Below, in pieces: positions 1 to 6,586 of a DNA stretch of 10,095 nt. Origin of the DNA: Candidatus Symbiobacter sp. (GTDB taxonomy: Bacteria; Pseudomonadota; Alphaproteobacteria; Elsterales; Elsteraceae); contig JASGCR010000050.1 in assembly GCA_030054015.1 (NCBI GenBank), positions 1 to 10,095 on the forward strand. Direction: 5' to 3'. The number at the start of each line of letters is the position of its first letter. Position 1 is the stretch's first letter. Both the position numbers and the translations under genes were made by a program. The notes under the pieces are model-generated. The model did not search any database. It was not told the origin of the DNA and saw only the letters and a list, made by a program, of their open reading frames with translations.

Positions 1-4
1 GGTC

Positions 5-62
5 GGGGGGGTTGGTGATGGTAAAAATCTGATCAGAATCAATATCTTGCACCAACCCCCCC
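5..62. repeat. Inverted repeat with 13-bp perfect arms
   Basis: The arms GGGGGGGTTGGTG (5-17) and CACCAACCCCCCC (50-62) are perfectly complementary and enclose a 32-nt loop. No T-tract follows on the plus strand, so an intrinsic terminator is not convincing. The function is unknown; it may be the edge of a palindromic element that continues to the left of the window. Confidence 0.6.
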
Positions 63-104
63 AAGAAAAGCTTTGGCTCGCCTTCGCTCGCCAAGCTTTT
101 CTAT

Positions 105-380
105 CCCCCCCTTCTAAAGAAGGGGGGGTAAAATGAGACTTAATCAGACCTTCCCTAAGGATGCTCTGATTAAGTCCCAAACTTGCCAAAAGAACGGCGC
201 ATTTGCGAGCGGGCGTTTACGCCCGCATCGCTTATCCAGAAAAATCTAGCAACTTCAAGATGCTACTGGATTGCTTCGCGGTTGCGATGCAACCGCTCGC
301 AAATGCCAATTCTTTTGTTTCTGGGACTTGTTCGGAGTTTCCTAAAGAAGGGGGGTAAAATTAGACTTAATCAGCCCTTC
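105..380. repeat. Palindromic MITE-like element beside cas13a
   Basis: The outer parts (about 105-180 and 330-380) share the block ending GACTTAATCAG and are related in inverted orientation through TAAGTCCCA at 171-179 and its counterpart around 326-335. The inner 14-bp perfect inverted pair (199-212 with 293-306) encloses further small hairpins, for example GGGCG-TTTA-CGCCC at 211-224. This nested-palindrome design, without coding capacity, is that of a non-autonomous mobile or amplified repeat. The boundaries are approximate and no target-site duplication could be fixed, unlike the element at 7868-8183. Confidence 0.45.
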
Positions 381-416
381 CTTAAGCCAAAAAGAGGGGG
401 AACATAAAGCCTAAAT

Positions 417-3400
417 TCAAGGACGCGGGGGATAATTCTTGTAAAAATTACGCTTCCCCGGTTTGTGTGAATTGTTATGAGTTTTGCCCTTCCCTGGTTT
501 TGGTGAATTCACGGAAGAATTCTCCTTCTTTGGCGGTGGCGCGGCCATTTTGAACAAAGACCGAGCGGCGGTGACATAATCACGTGAATATTTATATTCT
601 ATGCCGCCCTTGCCGCCGAGATGTTTTATCTTCTGACTGCCGCTCAGTTCAGTATCAAATTCATGCGAATCTGCGGTTCGGTTGATAAATTTAATTTCCA
701 ACCCCTCGCGCTTAAAAAGTTCATACAGCGAAAGCGTGATGGCATTCTTAAGCTTACGGTCATAAGCCATCATTTTCCGCGCGTGATTCACCCAATCCGA
801 GAAATTGAATATTGTCACGTCACGCAACATATTAAGGTGCATGAAATTATTGCGGTATGATTTGGCGGCATTATAGTTACCCTTGTCGCCAAAATGCGAT
901 TGAAAGTCGGATTCGACCCGTTTTATGACGGCATTATTCGGGTATTTTTGACCGCTGACCAACGCCTTCACCGCCGCAACTATTTGTCCGGTTTTGAAAT
1001 TTTCTAATGGATCTTCCCCAGATTTGAATTTTTCTAGGGGATCAGGGGTTAAAATATTCGCCAAATTCGTCTCGCCCTCCATCTCGGTCAAAGCCAAAAG
1101 GACAAAAATCTGATCACGTTCCCACAACCCGGCATAATCGGCCAGCCGCGCCAAGACTCGCATCAACAAACTATGCAACCGCAAATGATCGGTCAAACGC
1201 AGGCGTGACGCCAGTTTTTGATAATCCGAACGTTTGAGCATTAAGTCTTTATATTTATCATAAACATAGAAAGGTGTTTTCTTTTTCTGATCCTCCCATA
1301 ACTCATGAAGTCTGTCCAATTCAGCTTGAACATTGGCGATATCGGCATGAATTTTATGATACCGATCAATTTCCTGGTCGGTAATTTTCGTGACCACATT
1401 ATGGGTTTGCAAAAGATCAACGCCGCCAAAGCGCATAAATTCGCGGAGCCCCCGCGCCGGCACAATGTGGTCGACCGAATCATTGGCGTAAAGTTGCGTA
1501 AACGAATCTGGATTGGCGAAAAATACTTTTAAGCCCTTCAATCCCTCGATCTTTTCGCCGCCGCTAAAATTCACATCGTGCATATCCAAATAAAGTTCCA
1601 TTACCCGCGCCAATTGGGCGAATAATTCATCGGCTGCTTTCTGTTCGGCTTCGGGGCTGGCCGCCGCGCCTTTTGCCACCAAAATATCCCATTTGCGCAA
1701 TTGATGGAGCAATTCTGACACGGCACCCACCGGTACCAAATGCAGCAGAAAATACAAAGATTGTTGCCAGGGTTCGGCAGAGTTCGTCACCATGATGGTG
1801 GGTAAATCTTCGACAGCCGAGATTTTTTGCTTGGCGGGATTTTGCCAAATACTGTCGTTTAACAAAAATTCCAAATCATTTTCAAACAAAAACTTCAGAA
1901 ATGCCTGACCAATCACATCGCATTTAAGATTATCAATATAGTCAGATTGATCTTTGGCTTTTTCACTGTCATGACCATAGACATTTTTTTGCACCGAAAA
2001 TTGACTTGCCATCTCGGACGATAATTTCGCCAGAAATTTTTCAATCGTCAGGTTTTGGTCTTTTTGTAATTCAAGAAAAATATCGGAGGCATTGGATTGC
2101 ACAAATTCCCGGTATTTTTCTTTGGGGTCATTTAAATCACGGGCGGCGGCGGTTGAACGATTAACCGCGTTTTCGATCCATTGGATTAAACGATTACGAT
2201 CTGAATTTATCTGTAACCAATCGGCAAAGCGGCGTTTATAGACCAAACCCAAAATTTGATAGCGACAATTCAGGGCATCGTCGGCTTGCAAATTATCGTG
2301 ATTGATTTTGGTTTTAAGCAAATCATCGAAACAGACCACCAGAGCAGCATTTTTGGCGCGTTTCAGCACGCGATTCAGCCGCGGTAAAGGAAAATCCACC
2401 GATTTCTTTTCAAGCAATATTCCGTAAAGATGATTAAGCCGTTCTTGGGTTAAATAAGATTCGGCTTTGATGGCAACCAAGGTTTCCTTTACCCTTTTAC
2501 CATGTTTGGTAATGGCGTCTTGCCAAAATTCGTCCACAAGTTTTGCTATATTCTGGTCTTGCGGCAGGATATTTTGATTGGCGGTACCCTTCGTGATTAC
2601 TTGCAAAAAGGCCGCGCGCCCTTTGAAGTGAAAGCCATTATTGCGGAGATGGGTCCAGGAATCCACCACCCATTCCATCAGGATTTTTTGCTGATCGGGT
2701 TTGGTGGGCAAATTGGCGGCAAATTCCTCACTGAAAAACCGTTTTGCGCCATTGGTGAATTTGCCATGATGGGCAAGACTGGCGAAATTGTTAAGATTTT
2801 GCGGAAACATGTTGTCAAAAAAGGTTTTACGACCCTCTTTGCCAAAAATATCCTTGCCGCTGTCATGATTCCCCCACAGACACAGCGAATGATTGGCCTG
2901 AATAGTCACCAACCGCCAGACCCGTACCAAGGCTTCGTTGCGTTTGATCTCGGCCTGACCTTGGGATGTCCAATAATGACTTTTTTTCAGTGTGTCATTA
3001 TCAGGGATTTTGCCAAAATCAGAAGTACCCACGGTTTCGTAATAGATCACTTTGCCCATACGGTTAAGATAGCTGTAATCTAAATTACGCCGCTTGGCGG
3101 TGATTAAATTAAATAAAGCATCTTTATCTTTGGGCATCCGTTTTGCAAGGGCTTCTTTGCGAAGTTTTGGCTTGGCGGCAATGTCAAAAAGCTGTTTATA
3201 GAAATTTTTTACCGCTTCGTGGATAAGGAATAGTTGCGGTTTATCTTTTTTGCTCACGGATATTATCACGTCGCCAAAACATATGTCATAATGTTGGCGA
3301 ATGATGGCGGCGGTGGACGTGGCATCTGTCGATGTGCCGTCAGGTGTTTTGGGGGCATTGGCATTGCCATAGCTTGGGAAGTAATCTGCTTTGTCTTTAT

Positions 3401-4253
3401 TTTCGTCAAATGCTTGCCAAATTTTTTTGGCAATATCGCCCCCCTTATCGTTGTAAATTTCCCAATCATCGCGCAATATTTCAGGCAATAATGCGGCCTT
3501 GCTGGTTTTGCCAGAATTTAGGGCGATTGGGCCTGGTTTATCCCGATATTGGTGAATATTGGCTGCAATCGTCTTCAACACTGCCGCCAAGCGGTTTTTT
3601 TCAATATATTTTTGAATATTCTCCGCCGCCGCCGCAAACGCCGCGCAGTCCATTTTGCTTTCCTTGGGAAAGTAGATGGCAAAAAGACGACCTTGATATT
3701 TGGGCGGTTCGGGCGTTTTTTCGGGTTGATTTTTAGATCGATTTTTTGATTTATTTTTTGCTTGATTTTTGGGCGGAATCCAAAGTTTATCTTGGGAATC
3801 TTTTTGGGAATTCTTTAAGGCGTAATAAGGCTCAAGTTTAAGCTGAAATAAATCTTTCAATGGTTCTAATTTGGCATCTTTAGACAATAATTTCCAGCAA
3901 GCTTCCCCCAATAAACGGCGATATATCTTTTGTTCCGGCGTAGGAAAATTATTGCCTTTGGGCTTGGTAATGACTTTATCGATCATTGAAATCCAAGTTG
4001 CGATAATAAATTCCGGCTTTTCCTGCAATGTCGAAACGGAGTTTTTATCCTTTTCGCCCGTTGGCCGGTCATTTGATTTCGAAACGGAGTTTTGATCCTT
4101 TTCGCCCGTTGGCTGGTCATTTGATTTCGAAACGGAATTTTTATCCTTTTCGTCAATCGGACTGGTGAATTGCCGCACCAGTTTTTTCCCTTCTGCGGGT
4201 ACTGGATTGATGGCGATGGTATGGCTGCGACCATAGGGTTTGATATAAAGCAT
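417..4253 (-). CDS. cas13a: Cas13a (C2c2), type VI-A CRISPR RNA-guided RNase
   Basis: A 1278-residue cytoplasmic effector. Family knowledge: Cas13a binds one crRNA, recognises complementary RNA and then cleaves RNA with a composite active site made by two HEPN domains. Both catalytic motifs are seen: RNNGFH (R537-H542, bases 2628-2645) and RNNFMH (R1134-H1139, bases 837-854). Their spacing fits Cas13a rather than Cas13b, where they sit near the two ends. After HEPN2 comes YDRKLKNA (1164-1171), a Cas13a signature. The blocks SHYWTSQGQ (about 425-433), SELLHQLRKW (846-855) and TDHLRLH (1021-1027) match R. capsulatus Cas13a as I remember it, as does the N-terminal ATWISMIDK region (85-93). That alignment also supports the ATG at 4253, which has GGAG five bases upstream. 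Oddities: a 16-residue tandem repeat near residues 27-74, a 10-residue tandem duplication at 1071-1090 and a basic Lys/Gly/Asn/Pro-rich tail from about 1238. No stop or frameshift was seen. No array, cas1 or cas2 is nearby. Confidence 0.95.
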   Translation of the reverse strand: MLYIKPYGRSHTIAINPVPAEGKKLVRQFTSPIDEKDKNSVSKSNDQPTGEKDQNSVSKSNDRPTGEKDKNSVSTLQEKPEFIIATWISMIDKVITKPKGNNFPTPEQKIYRRLLGEACWKLLSKDAKLEPLKDLFQLKLEPYYALKNSQKDSQDKLWIPPKNQAKNKSKNRSKNQPEKTPEPPKYQGRLFAIYFPKESKMDCAAFAAAAENIQKYIEKNRLAAVLKTIAANIHQYRDKPGPIALNSGKTSKAALLPEILRDDWEIYNDKGGDIAKKIWQAFDENKDKADYFPSYGNANAPKTPDGTSTDATSTAAIIRQHYDICFGDVIISVSKKDKPQLFLIHEAVKNFYKQLFDIAAKPKLRKEALAKRMPKDKDALFNLITAKRRNLDYSYLNRMGKVIYYETVGTSDFGKIPDNDTLKKSHYWTSQGQAEIKRNEALVRVWRLVTIQANHSLCLWGNHDSGKDIFGKEGRKTFFDNMFPQNLNNFASLAHHGKFTNGAKRFFSEEFAANLPTKPDQQKILMEWVVDSWTHLRNNGFHFKGRAAFLQVITKGTANQNILPQDQNIAKLVDEFWQDAITKHGKRVKETLVAIKAESYLTQERLNHLYGILLEKKSVDFPLPRLNRVLKRAKNAALVVCFDDLLKTKINHDNLQADDALNCRYQILGLVYKRRFADWLQINSDRNRLIQWIENAVNRSTAAARDLNDPKEKYREFVQSNASDIFLELQKDQNLTIEKFLAKLSSEMASQFSVQKNVYGHDSEKAKDQSDYIDNLKCDVIGQAFLKFLFENDLEFLLNDSIWQNPAKQKISAVEDLPTIMVTNSAEPWQQSLYFLLHLVPVGAVSELLHQLRKWDILVAKGAAASPEAEQKAADELFAQLARVMELYLDMHDVNFSGGEKIEGLKGLKVFFANPDSFTQLYANDSVDHIVPARGLREFMRFGGVDLLQTHNVVTKITDQEIDRYHKIHADIANVQAELDRLHELWEDQKKKTPFYVYDKYKDLMLKRSDYQKLASRLRLTDHLRLHSLLMRVLARLADYAGLWERDQIFVLLALTEMEGETNLANILTPDPLEKFKSGEDPLENFKTGQIVAAVKALVSGQKYPNNAVIKRVESDFQSHFGDKGNYNAAKSYRNNFMHLNMLRDVTIFNFSDWVNHARKMMAYDRKLKNAITLSLYELFKREGLEIKFINRTADSHEFDTELSGSQKIKHLGGKGGIEYKYSRDYVTAARSLFKMAAPPPKKENSSVNSPKPGKGKTHNNSHKPGKRNFYKNYPPRP
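984..1043 (-). repeat. Tandem duplication inside cas13a, 10 residues twice
   Basis: Residues 1071-1080 (DPLEKFKSGE) and 1081-1090 (DPLENFKTGQ) are adjacent near-copies encoded by two 30-bp units. They lie about 45 residues before the HEPN2 catalytic motif, in a stretch likely to be a surface loop. The frame is kept. The copies differ at three residues, so the duplication is not very recent. Confidence 0.75.
4033..4165 (-). repeat. 48-bp in-frame tandem repeat in the cas13a N-terminus
   Basis: Two nearly identical 48-bp units (4033-4080, 4081-4128) and a third diverging one (from 4129, recognisable to about 4165) each begin with GAAACGGA on the plus strand. They encode about 16 residues per unit, of the type SKSNDxPTGEKDxNSV, and occupy roughly residues 27-74. 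The sequence is hydrophilic and probably disordered, between the extreme N-terminus and the first conserved block (from about residue 81). The 48-bp period keeps the reading frame, so copy number could change without inactivating the gene. Confidence 0.9.
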
Positions 4254-4283
4254 GACAACTCCGCATGTTTGTAAAATGACCGT

Positions 4284-4289
4284 CCTCCT
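4284..4289 (-). other. AGGAGG motif, probably not the working ribosome site
   Basis: A perfect Shine-Dalgarno hexamer lies 30 bases upstream of the cas13a ATG, too far to serve it. At six bases downstream the only in-frame codon is ATT (4275-4277), a very rare start. If the promoter at 4291-4319 is used, this motif falls at or upstream of the transcript start. The GGAG at 4259-4262, five bases from the ATG, is the better candidate. Confidence 0.5.
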
Positions 4290-4290
4290 A

Positions 4291-4319
4291 ATTGTTACTC
4301 ATTGGTTTATGTATGTCAA
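4291..4319 (-). promoter_or_regulatory. Sigma-70-type promoter of cas13a
   Basis: On the minus strand a perfect -35 box TTGACA (4314-4319) is followed after 17 bp by AACAAT (4291-4296), a four-of-six -10 box. Transcription would start near 4284-4285, giving a leader of about 30 nt before the ATG at 4253. The leader still contains the GGAG at 4259-4262 that would serve as ribosome binding site. Confidence 0.6.
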
Positions 4320-4398
4320 TTGCAAAAATACGCGTTTTTACCACCCCATAGGAAATATTATCCGCCAACCCTTGGCAACAAAGCAGGGACAAATTATA

Positions 4399-4461
4399 TA
4401 TAATCTCAGCCAATTAATTATGGAATTAATGACCAATCTGATATATTATTAAATTTATAAT
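4399..4461 (+). promoter_or_regulatory. AT-rich promoter region of the methyltransferase gene
   Basis: Two TATAAT hexamers (4399-4404 and 4456-4461) precede the methyltransferase start, but neither has a good -35 box at 16-18 bp. Between them is a perfect 7-bp dyad ATTAATT/AATTAAT (4413-4419 with 4424-4430), which could be an operator or simply AT-rich sequence. This is a weak prediction based on motif reading only. Confidence 0.3.
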
Positions 4462-4487
4462 GACATAATTGGCGAAATTTTAATATT

Positions 4488-5372
4488 ATGACTGTGAGTA
4501 CCCCCATGACATCTTCCCATACGCCCGCAAAACCGAGCAAAACCGCCATTTATACCACGGGCTACCGCACTTATCATCGCAAATTTGAAGGCGGGTCGAT
4601 TCTGGATGACAAATATGCCCATTATTTTCTCGAAGGATTCTGGCTCTTCGTCGCCACTCGAAAATGGCTGTATCAATTGGTCACCAGGATAATTGGCCTG
4701 GAAAAAATACGGGGCCAGGTCTTGATCCGGGCGCGGTTTTGCGAAGACCAGATCGCCGCCGCAACCCGCGAAAAACCCAGCCTTAAACAATGCGTCTTGG
4801 TGGGGGCGGGCTATGATACGGTGGCGATGCGCCTGGCATCACTGCCCATCACTTTTTTCGAGATTGACCGCCCGGCCATCCAGGCCCGCAAACAAGCCCT
4901 CATTGCCAAACATCGGCTTAAATCCCGCGCCCATTTTATCGCCAGTAATTTCGAAGCCAATGACCTGGCCGAGCGATTGCTGCAGGCGGGCTTTGATCCG
5001 GCGGAAAAATCGATCTTTACTTTTTTTGGCGTGACCTATTATCTTTCCCGCGACGAGATTCGCCAGGGCTTGCAATCGCTGCACAAAATTATGTCGCCGG
5101 AATCCTGTGTGTTGGTGGATTATGGACTAGACCTGGCGCGGCTTGATGCGGAAACCCAATCCTATATGCGCAAAATGCAGAAATTGGTCGCAAAATGCGG
5201 CGAACCCATCGTGAGTTTATTTACCCCCGAAGATTTCGCGCAATTGGCGCATGAGGCGGGCTATCGCGTCGCCAGCGAAGTCACCCCCGACGATATGAGG
5301 AAGAATTATCTGAAACAAACCCAAGTCCCGTTTAGCGGATTTTCCCATTTTGCCATATTGCAACCGCGATAA
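4488..5372 (+). CDS. SAM-dependent methyltransferase, PPM1/LCM-like family
   Basis: A 294-residue class I methyltransferase of the leucine carboxyl methyltransferase-like group common in bacteria; the bacterial substrates are mostly unknown, and none can be inferred here. Motif I, the SAM-binding glycine loop, is VLVGAGYDT (103-111), followed by the acidic motif EID (125-127) that would contact the SAM ribose. FFGVTYYLSRDEI (179-191) matches the family's E-G-V-T-x-Y-L motif region, with F where Glu is usual. The N-terminal segment (about 22-90) carries the family's helical cap with R81 and R83 before the core. No signal peptide or membrane segment is evident, so it is probably cytoplasmic. 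ATG 4488 is taken as the start; ATG 4506 (Met7) is equally possible, and neither has a clear ribosome site. It is transcribed divergently from cas13a with no evident functional link. Confidence 0.85.
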   Translation: MTVSTPMTSSHTPAKPSKTAIYTTGYRTYHRKFEGGSILDDKYAHYFLEGFWLFVATRKWLYQLVTRIIGLEKIRGQVLIRARFCEDQIAAATREKPSLKQCVLVGAGYDTVAMRLASLPITFFEIDRPAIQARKQALIAKHRLKSRAHFIASNFEANDLAERLLQAGFDPAEKSIFTFFGVTYYLSRDEIRQGLQSLHKIMSPESCVLVDYGLDLARLDAETQSYMRKMQKLVAKCGEPIVSLFTPEDFAQLAHEAGYRVASEVTPDDMRKNYLKQTQVPFSGFSHFAILQPR

Positions 5373-5401
5373 GGCACCGGGTTTGGTGCAAAGAAGGAAG
5401 G

Positions 5402-5490
5402 GCGTCATTACCCGCCGCACCGTTCGTACAGCGAACGGTGCGTTGTCGGGTAATCCCCCAGGGATTGAGGGAATAATACTCATGGGGGAT
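5402..5490 (+). repeat. Variable-hairpin repeat, copy 1
   Basis: Conserved left flank GCGTCATTACCCGC (5402-5415), then an 11-bp perfect stem CGCACCGTTCG/CGAACGGTGCG (5416-5426, 5432-5442), then the outer arm CGGGTAAT (5447-5454), which pairs with ATTACCCG (5407-5414). A second hairpin ATCCCCCA/TGGGGGAT (5453-5460, 5483-5490) follows. The same flanks with different central palindromes recur at 8285-8600. This copy lies between the methyltransferase and aroE-like genes, where the RNA could also act as a terminator or processing site, though no T-tract follows. Confidence 0.75.
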
Positions 5491-5502
5491 TAACTTCTCA
5501 CA

Positions 5503-5520
5503 TTATCCGTAAACGGATAA
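5503..5520. promoter_or_regulatory. Perfect 8-bp dyad upstream of the aroE-like gene
   Basis: TTATCCGT and ACGGATAA (5503-5510, 5513-5520) are perfectly symmetric around AA. Its size would suit a dimeric regulator, or a small hairpin belonging to the adjoining repeats. No T-tract follows, so a terminator is unlikely. Confidence 0.3.
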
Positions 5521-5550
5521 TAAAGTCACTGACCTCCCCTTTCCTGTTTA

Positions 5551-5593
5551 GGAAGGGGGTGTCATAAATCAGAAATCATTTGGAAACCGAGTA
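5551..5593 (+). repeat. Solo right end of the MITE family, overlapping the aroE-like leader
   Basis: Bases 5551-5595 match the right end of the element at 8141-8185 in 40 of 45 positions (counted by eye). The match includes the terminal CGAGTA followed by the TA dinucleotide. No matching left end was found upstream, so this is a remnant. It supplies the 5' leader of the aroE-like gene, whose ATG (5598) lies just beyond the TA. Confidence 0.65.
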
Positions 5594-5597
5594 TAGA

Positions 5598-6458
5598 ATG
5601 AATAAAAAATCCCCCCCCGCTTTGAACATTACCGGCAAAAGCCGCGTCTTCGGCATTATCGCCGATCCCATCGGCCATGTACGCGGGCCCTCCATGTTTA
5701 ACCCGTATTTTGCCGAACATGGACGAGACGCTGTGTTGGTGCCGTTTCACGTCTCGCCCCAGGATTTGCCGGATTTTTGGTATGGCATCCGAACATTGCG
5801 CAATTTTGGCGGGTTTTTAGTCACCATCCCGCATAAATTCCAAGCCGCCGAATTATGCGACACTCTGACCCCAATGGCCGAGCGCACCGGCGCGGTCAAT
5901 ATCGTCCGACTCAACGAAGATGGCGATACCACCGGCGCGATGTTTGACCAGGATGGCTTCGTGGCTGGCCTGGCCGAACGCCATTATGACCTGGCGGATA
6001 AACGCGTCTTGTTATTGGGGGCGGGCGGGGCCGCGACGGCCCTGGCGCATGGATTGGCGGCGGCGGGAGTCAAACGCCTCACCATCGCCAACCGCCATTA
6101 TGACCGCGCCAAAACATTAGCCGAGAAATTAGCCGACAGCCTGGATAGCGGGCTTGAATCCGGCGGCGGCAAATTGGACGGCATTGACATTATGTCCGGC
6201 CCGCCCGTGACCCGCGACGTGGATTTGGTGGTCAATGCCACCGCGCTCGGCCTAAGCGACTCCGACCCCCTGCCCCTGGCCGAGGATCAATTGCGCCCCG
6301 GCCTTATGGTTGCCGATATTATTATGCAGCCCGCCGAGACCAAATTGCTCCGCACCGCCCGCGCCCGCGGGGCCGATGTGCATTATGGCGAACCCATGTT
6401 GCGCTGCCAATTACCCATGATGTTAAAATTTTGGGGATTGGAGGATGGGACGGCGTAA
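5598..6458 (+). CDS. Shikimate dehydrogenase family protein (AroE-like)
   Basis: A 286-residue two-domain dehydrogenase. Canonical AroE reduces 3-dehydroshikimate with NADPH in aromatic amino-acid synthesis. Catalytic Lys80 is seen in TIPHK, the conserved AVN at 99-101 and catalytic Asp117 in GAMFDQDGF. The Rossmann loop is LLGAGGAA (139-146), and ANRHYDRA fits the NADP-phosphate-binding NR-x-x-x-R pattern. The C-terminal GEPMLRCQ keeps the family Gln. The substrate pocket is atypical: the usual GHSxSP is GHVRGP (26-31), losing both shikimate-binding serines, and NTDG is MFDQ. The protein may therefore belong to an AroE-like subgroup with another substrate, possibly a quinate- or shikimate-related acid. 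ATG 5598 is chosen over an upstream TTG (5580) because the homologous region begins shortly after it and the TTG lies within a mobile-repeat end. No strong ribosome site is visible. Confidence 0.85.
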   Translation: MNKKSPPALNITGKSRVFGIIADPIGHVRGPSMFNPYFAEHGRDAVLVPFHVSPQDLPDFWYGIRTLRNFGGFLVTIPHKFQAAELCDTLTPMAERTGAVNIVRLNEDGDTTGAMFDQDGFVAGLAERHYDLADKRVLLLGAGGAATALAHGLAAAGVKRLTIANRHYDRAKTLAEKLADSLDSGLESGGGKLDGIDIMSGPPVTRDVDLVVNATALGLSDSDPLPLAEDQLRPGLMVADIIMQPAETKLLRTARARGADVHYGEPMLRCQLPMMLKFWGLEDGTA

Positions 6459-6540
6459 TTAGGCTTGCTAAATTGTAAAAAACAGGTTAATTATGTCGGA
6501 ATGTGACAGGTGTTTCTGTCAATGGCGTTTCACATCCTTT

Positions 6541-6562
6541 CGCTTGTACCATCAAGCGTTTT
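6541..6562 (+). terminator. Weak terminator-like hairpin after the aroE-like gene
   Basis: CGCTTG and CAAGCG (6541-6546, 6553-6558) form a 6-bp stem with loop TACCAT followed by only four T. It lies 83 bases after the aroE-like stop and 24 bases before the start of the binding-protein gene. It could end the upstream transcript or attenuate the downstream one. Confidence 0.3.
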
Positions 6563-6586
6563 AAGAACTCTCAATCGGGGGCAACA

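Larger units (their letters stand above)
1..416. repeat. Gene-free repeat region downstream of cas13a
   Basis: No credible gene is seen in these 416 bases. The region is built from nested palindromes. There is a long-armed inverted repeat (5-17 with 50-62), then a hairpin with arms around 64-73 and 92-101. Next come a C7/G7 palindrome (105-115 with 118-128), an 11-bp inverted pair GACTTAATCAG/CTGATTAAGTC (137-147, 166-176) and a 14-bp perfect inverted pair (199-212, 293-306). A direct copy of GACTTAATCAG lies at 364-374. The block around 118-150 is repeated at about 345-380. No 36-nt repeat/spacer periodicity is present, so this is not a CRISPR array. The region resembles the palindromic elements at 7868-8183, sharing hairpin arms AGAAAAG...CTTTTCT and the CCTTCC/AAGGAA core. 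Confidence 0.7.

Noticed and set aside
183..407. 74-codon open frame downstream of cas13a
   Set aside because: It lies wholly inside the palindromic repeat region and follows the arms of the inverted repeats.
1..416. Type VI-A CRISPR array next to cas13a
   Set aside because: Repeats here are inverted and nested, with no regular direct repeat of about 36 nt and no variable spacers.
2502..3083. 193-codon open frame on the plus strand
   Set aside because: It is antisense to the middle of cas13a, around HEPN1, where the minus-strand frame has clear conserved motifs. The plus-strand product shows no family features.
5476..5482. TACTC as a left end for the solo MITE remnant
   Set aside because: This motif belongs to variable-hairpin copy 1 and is found in the same place in copy 2 (around 8364). 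The sequence after it does not match the MITE left end.
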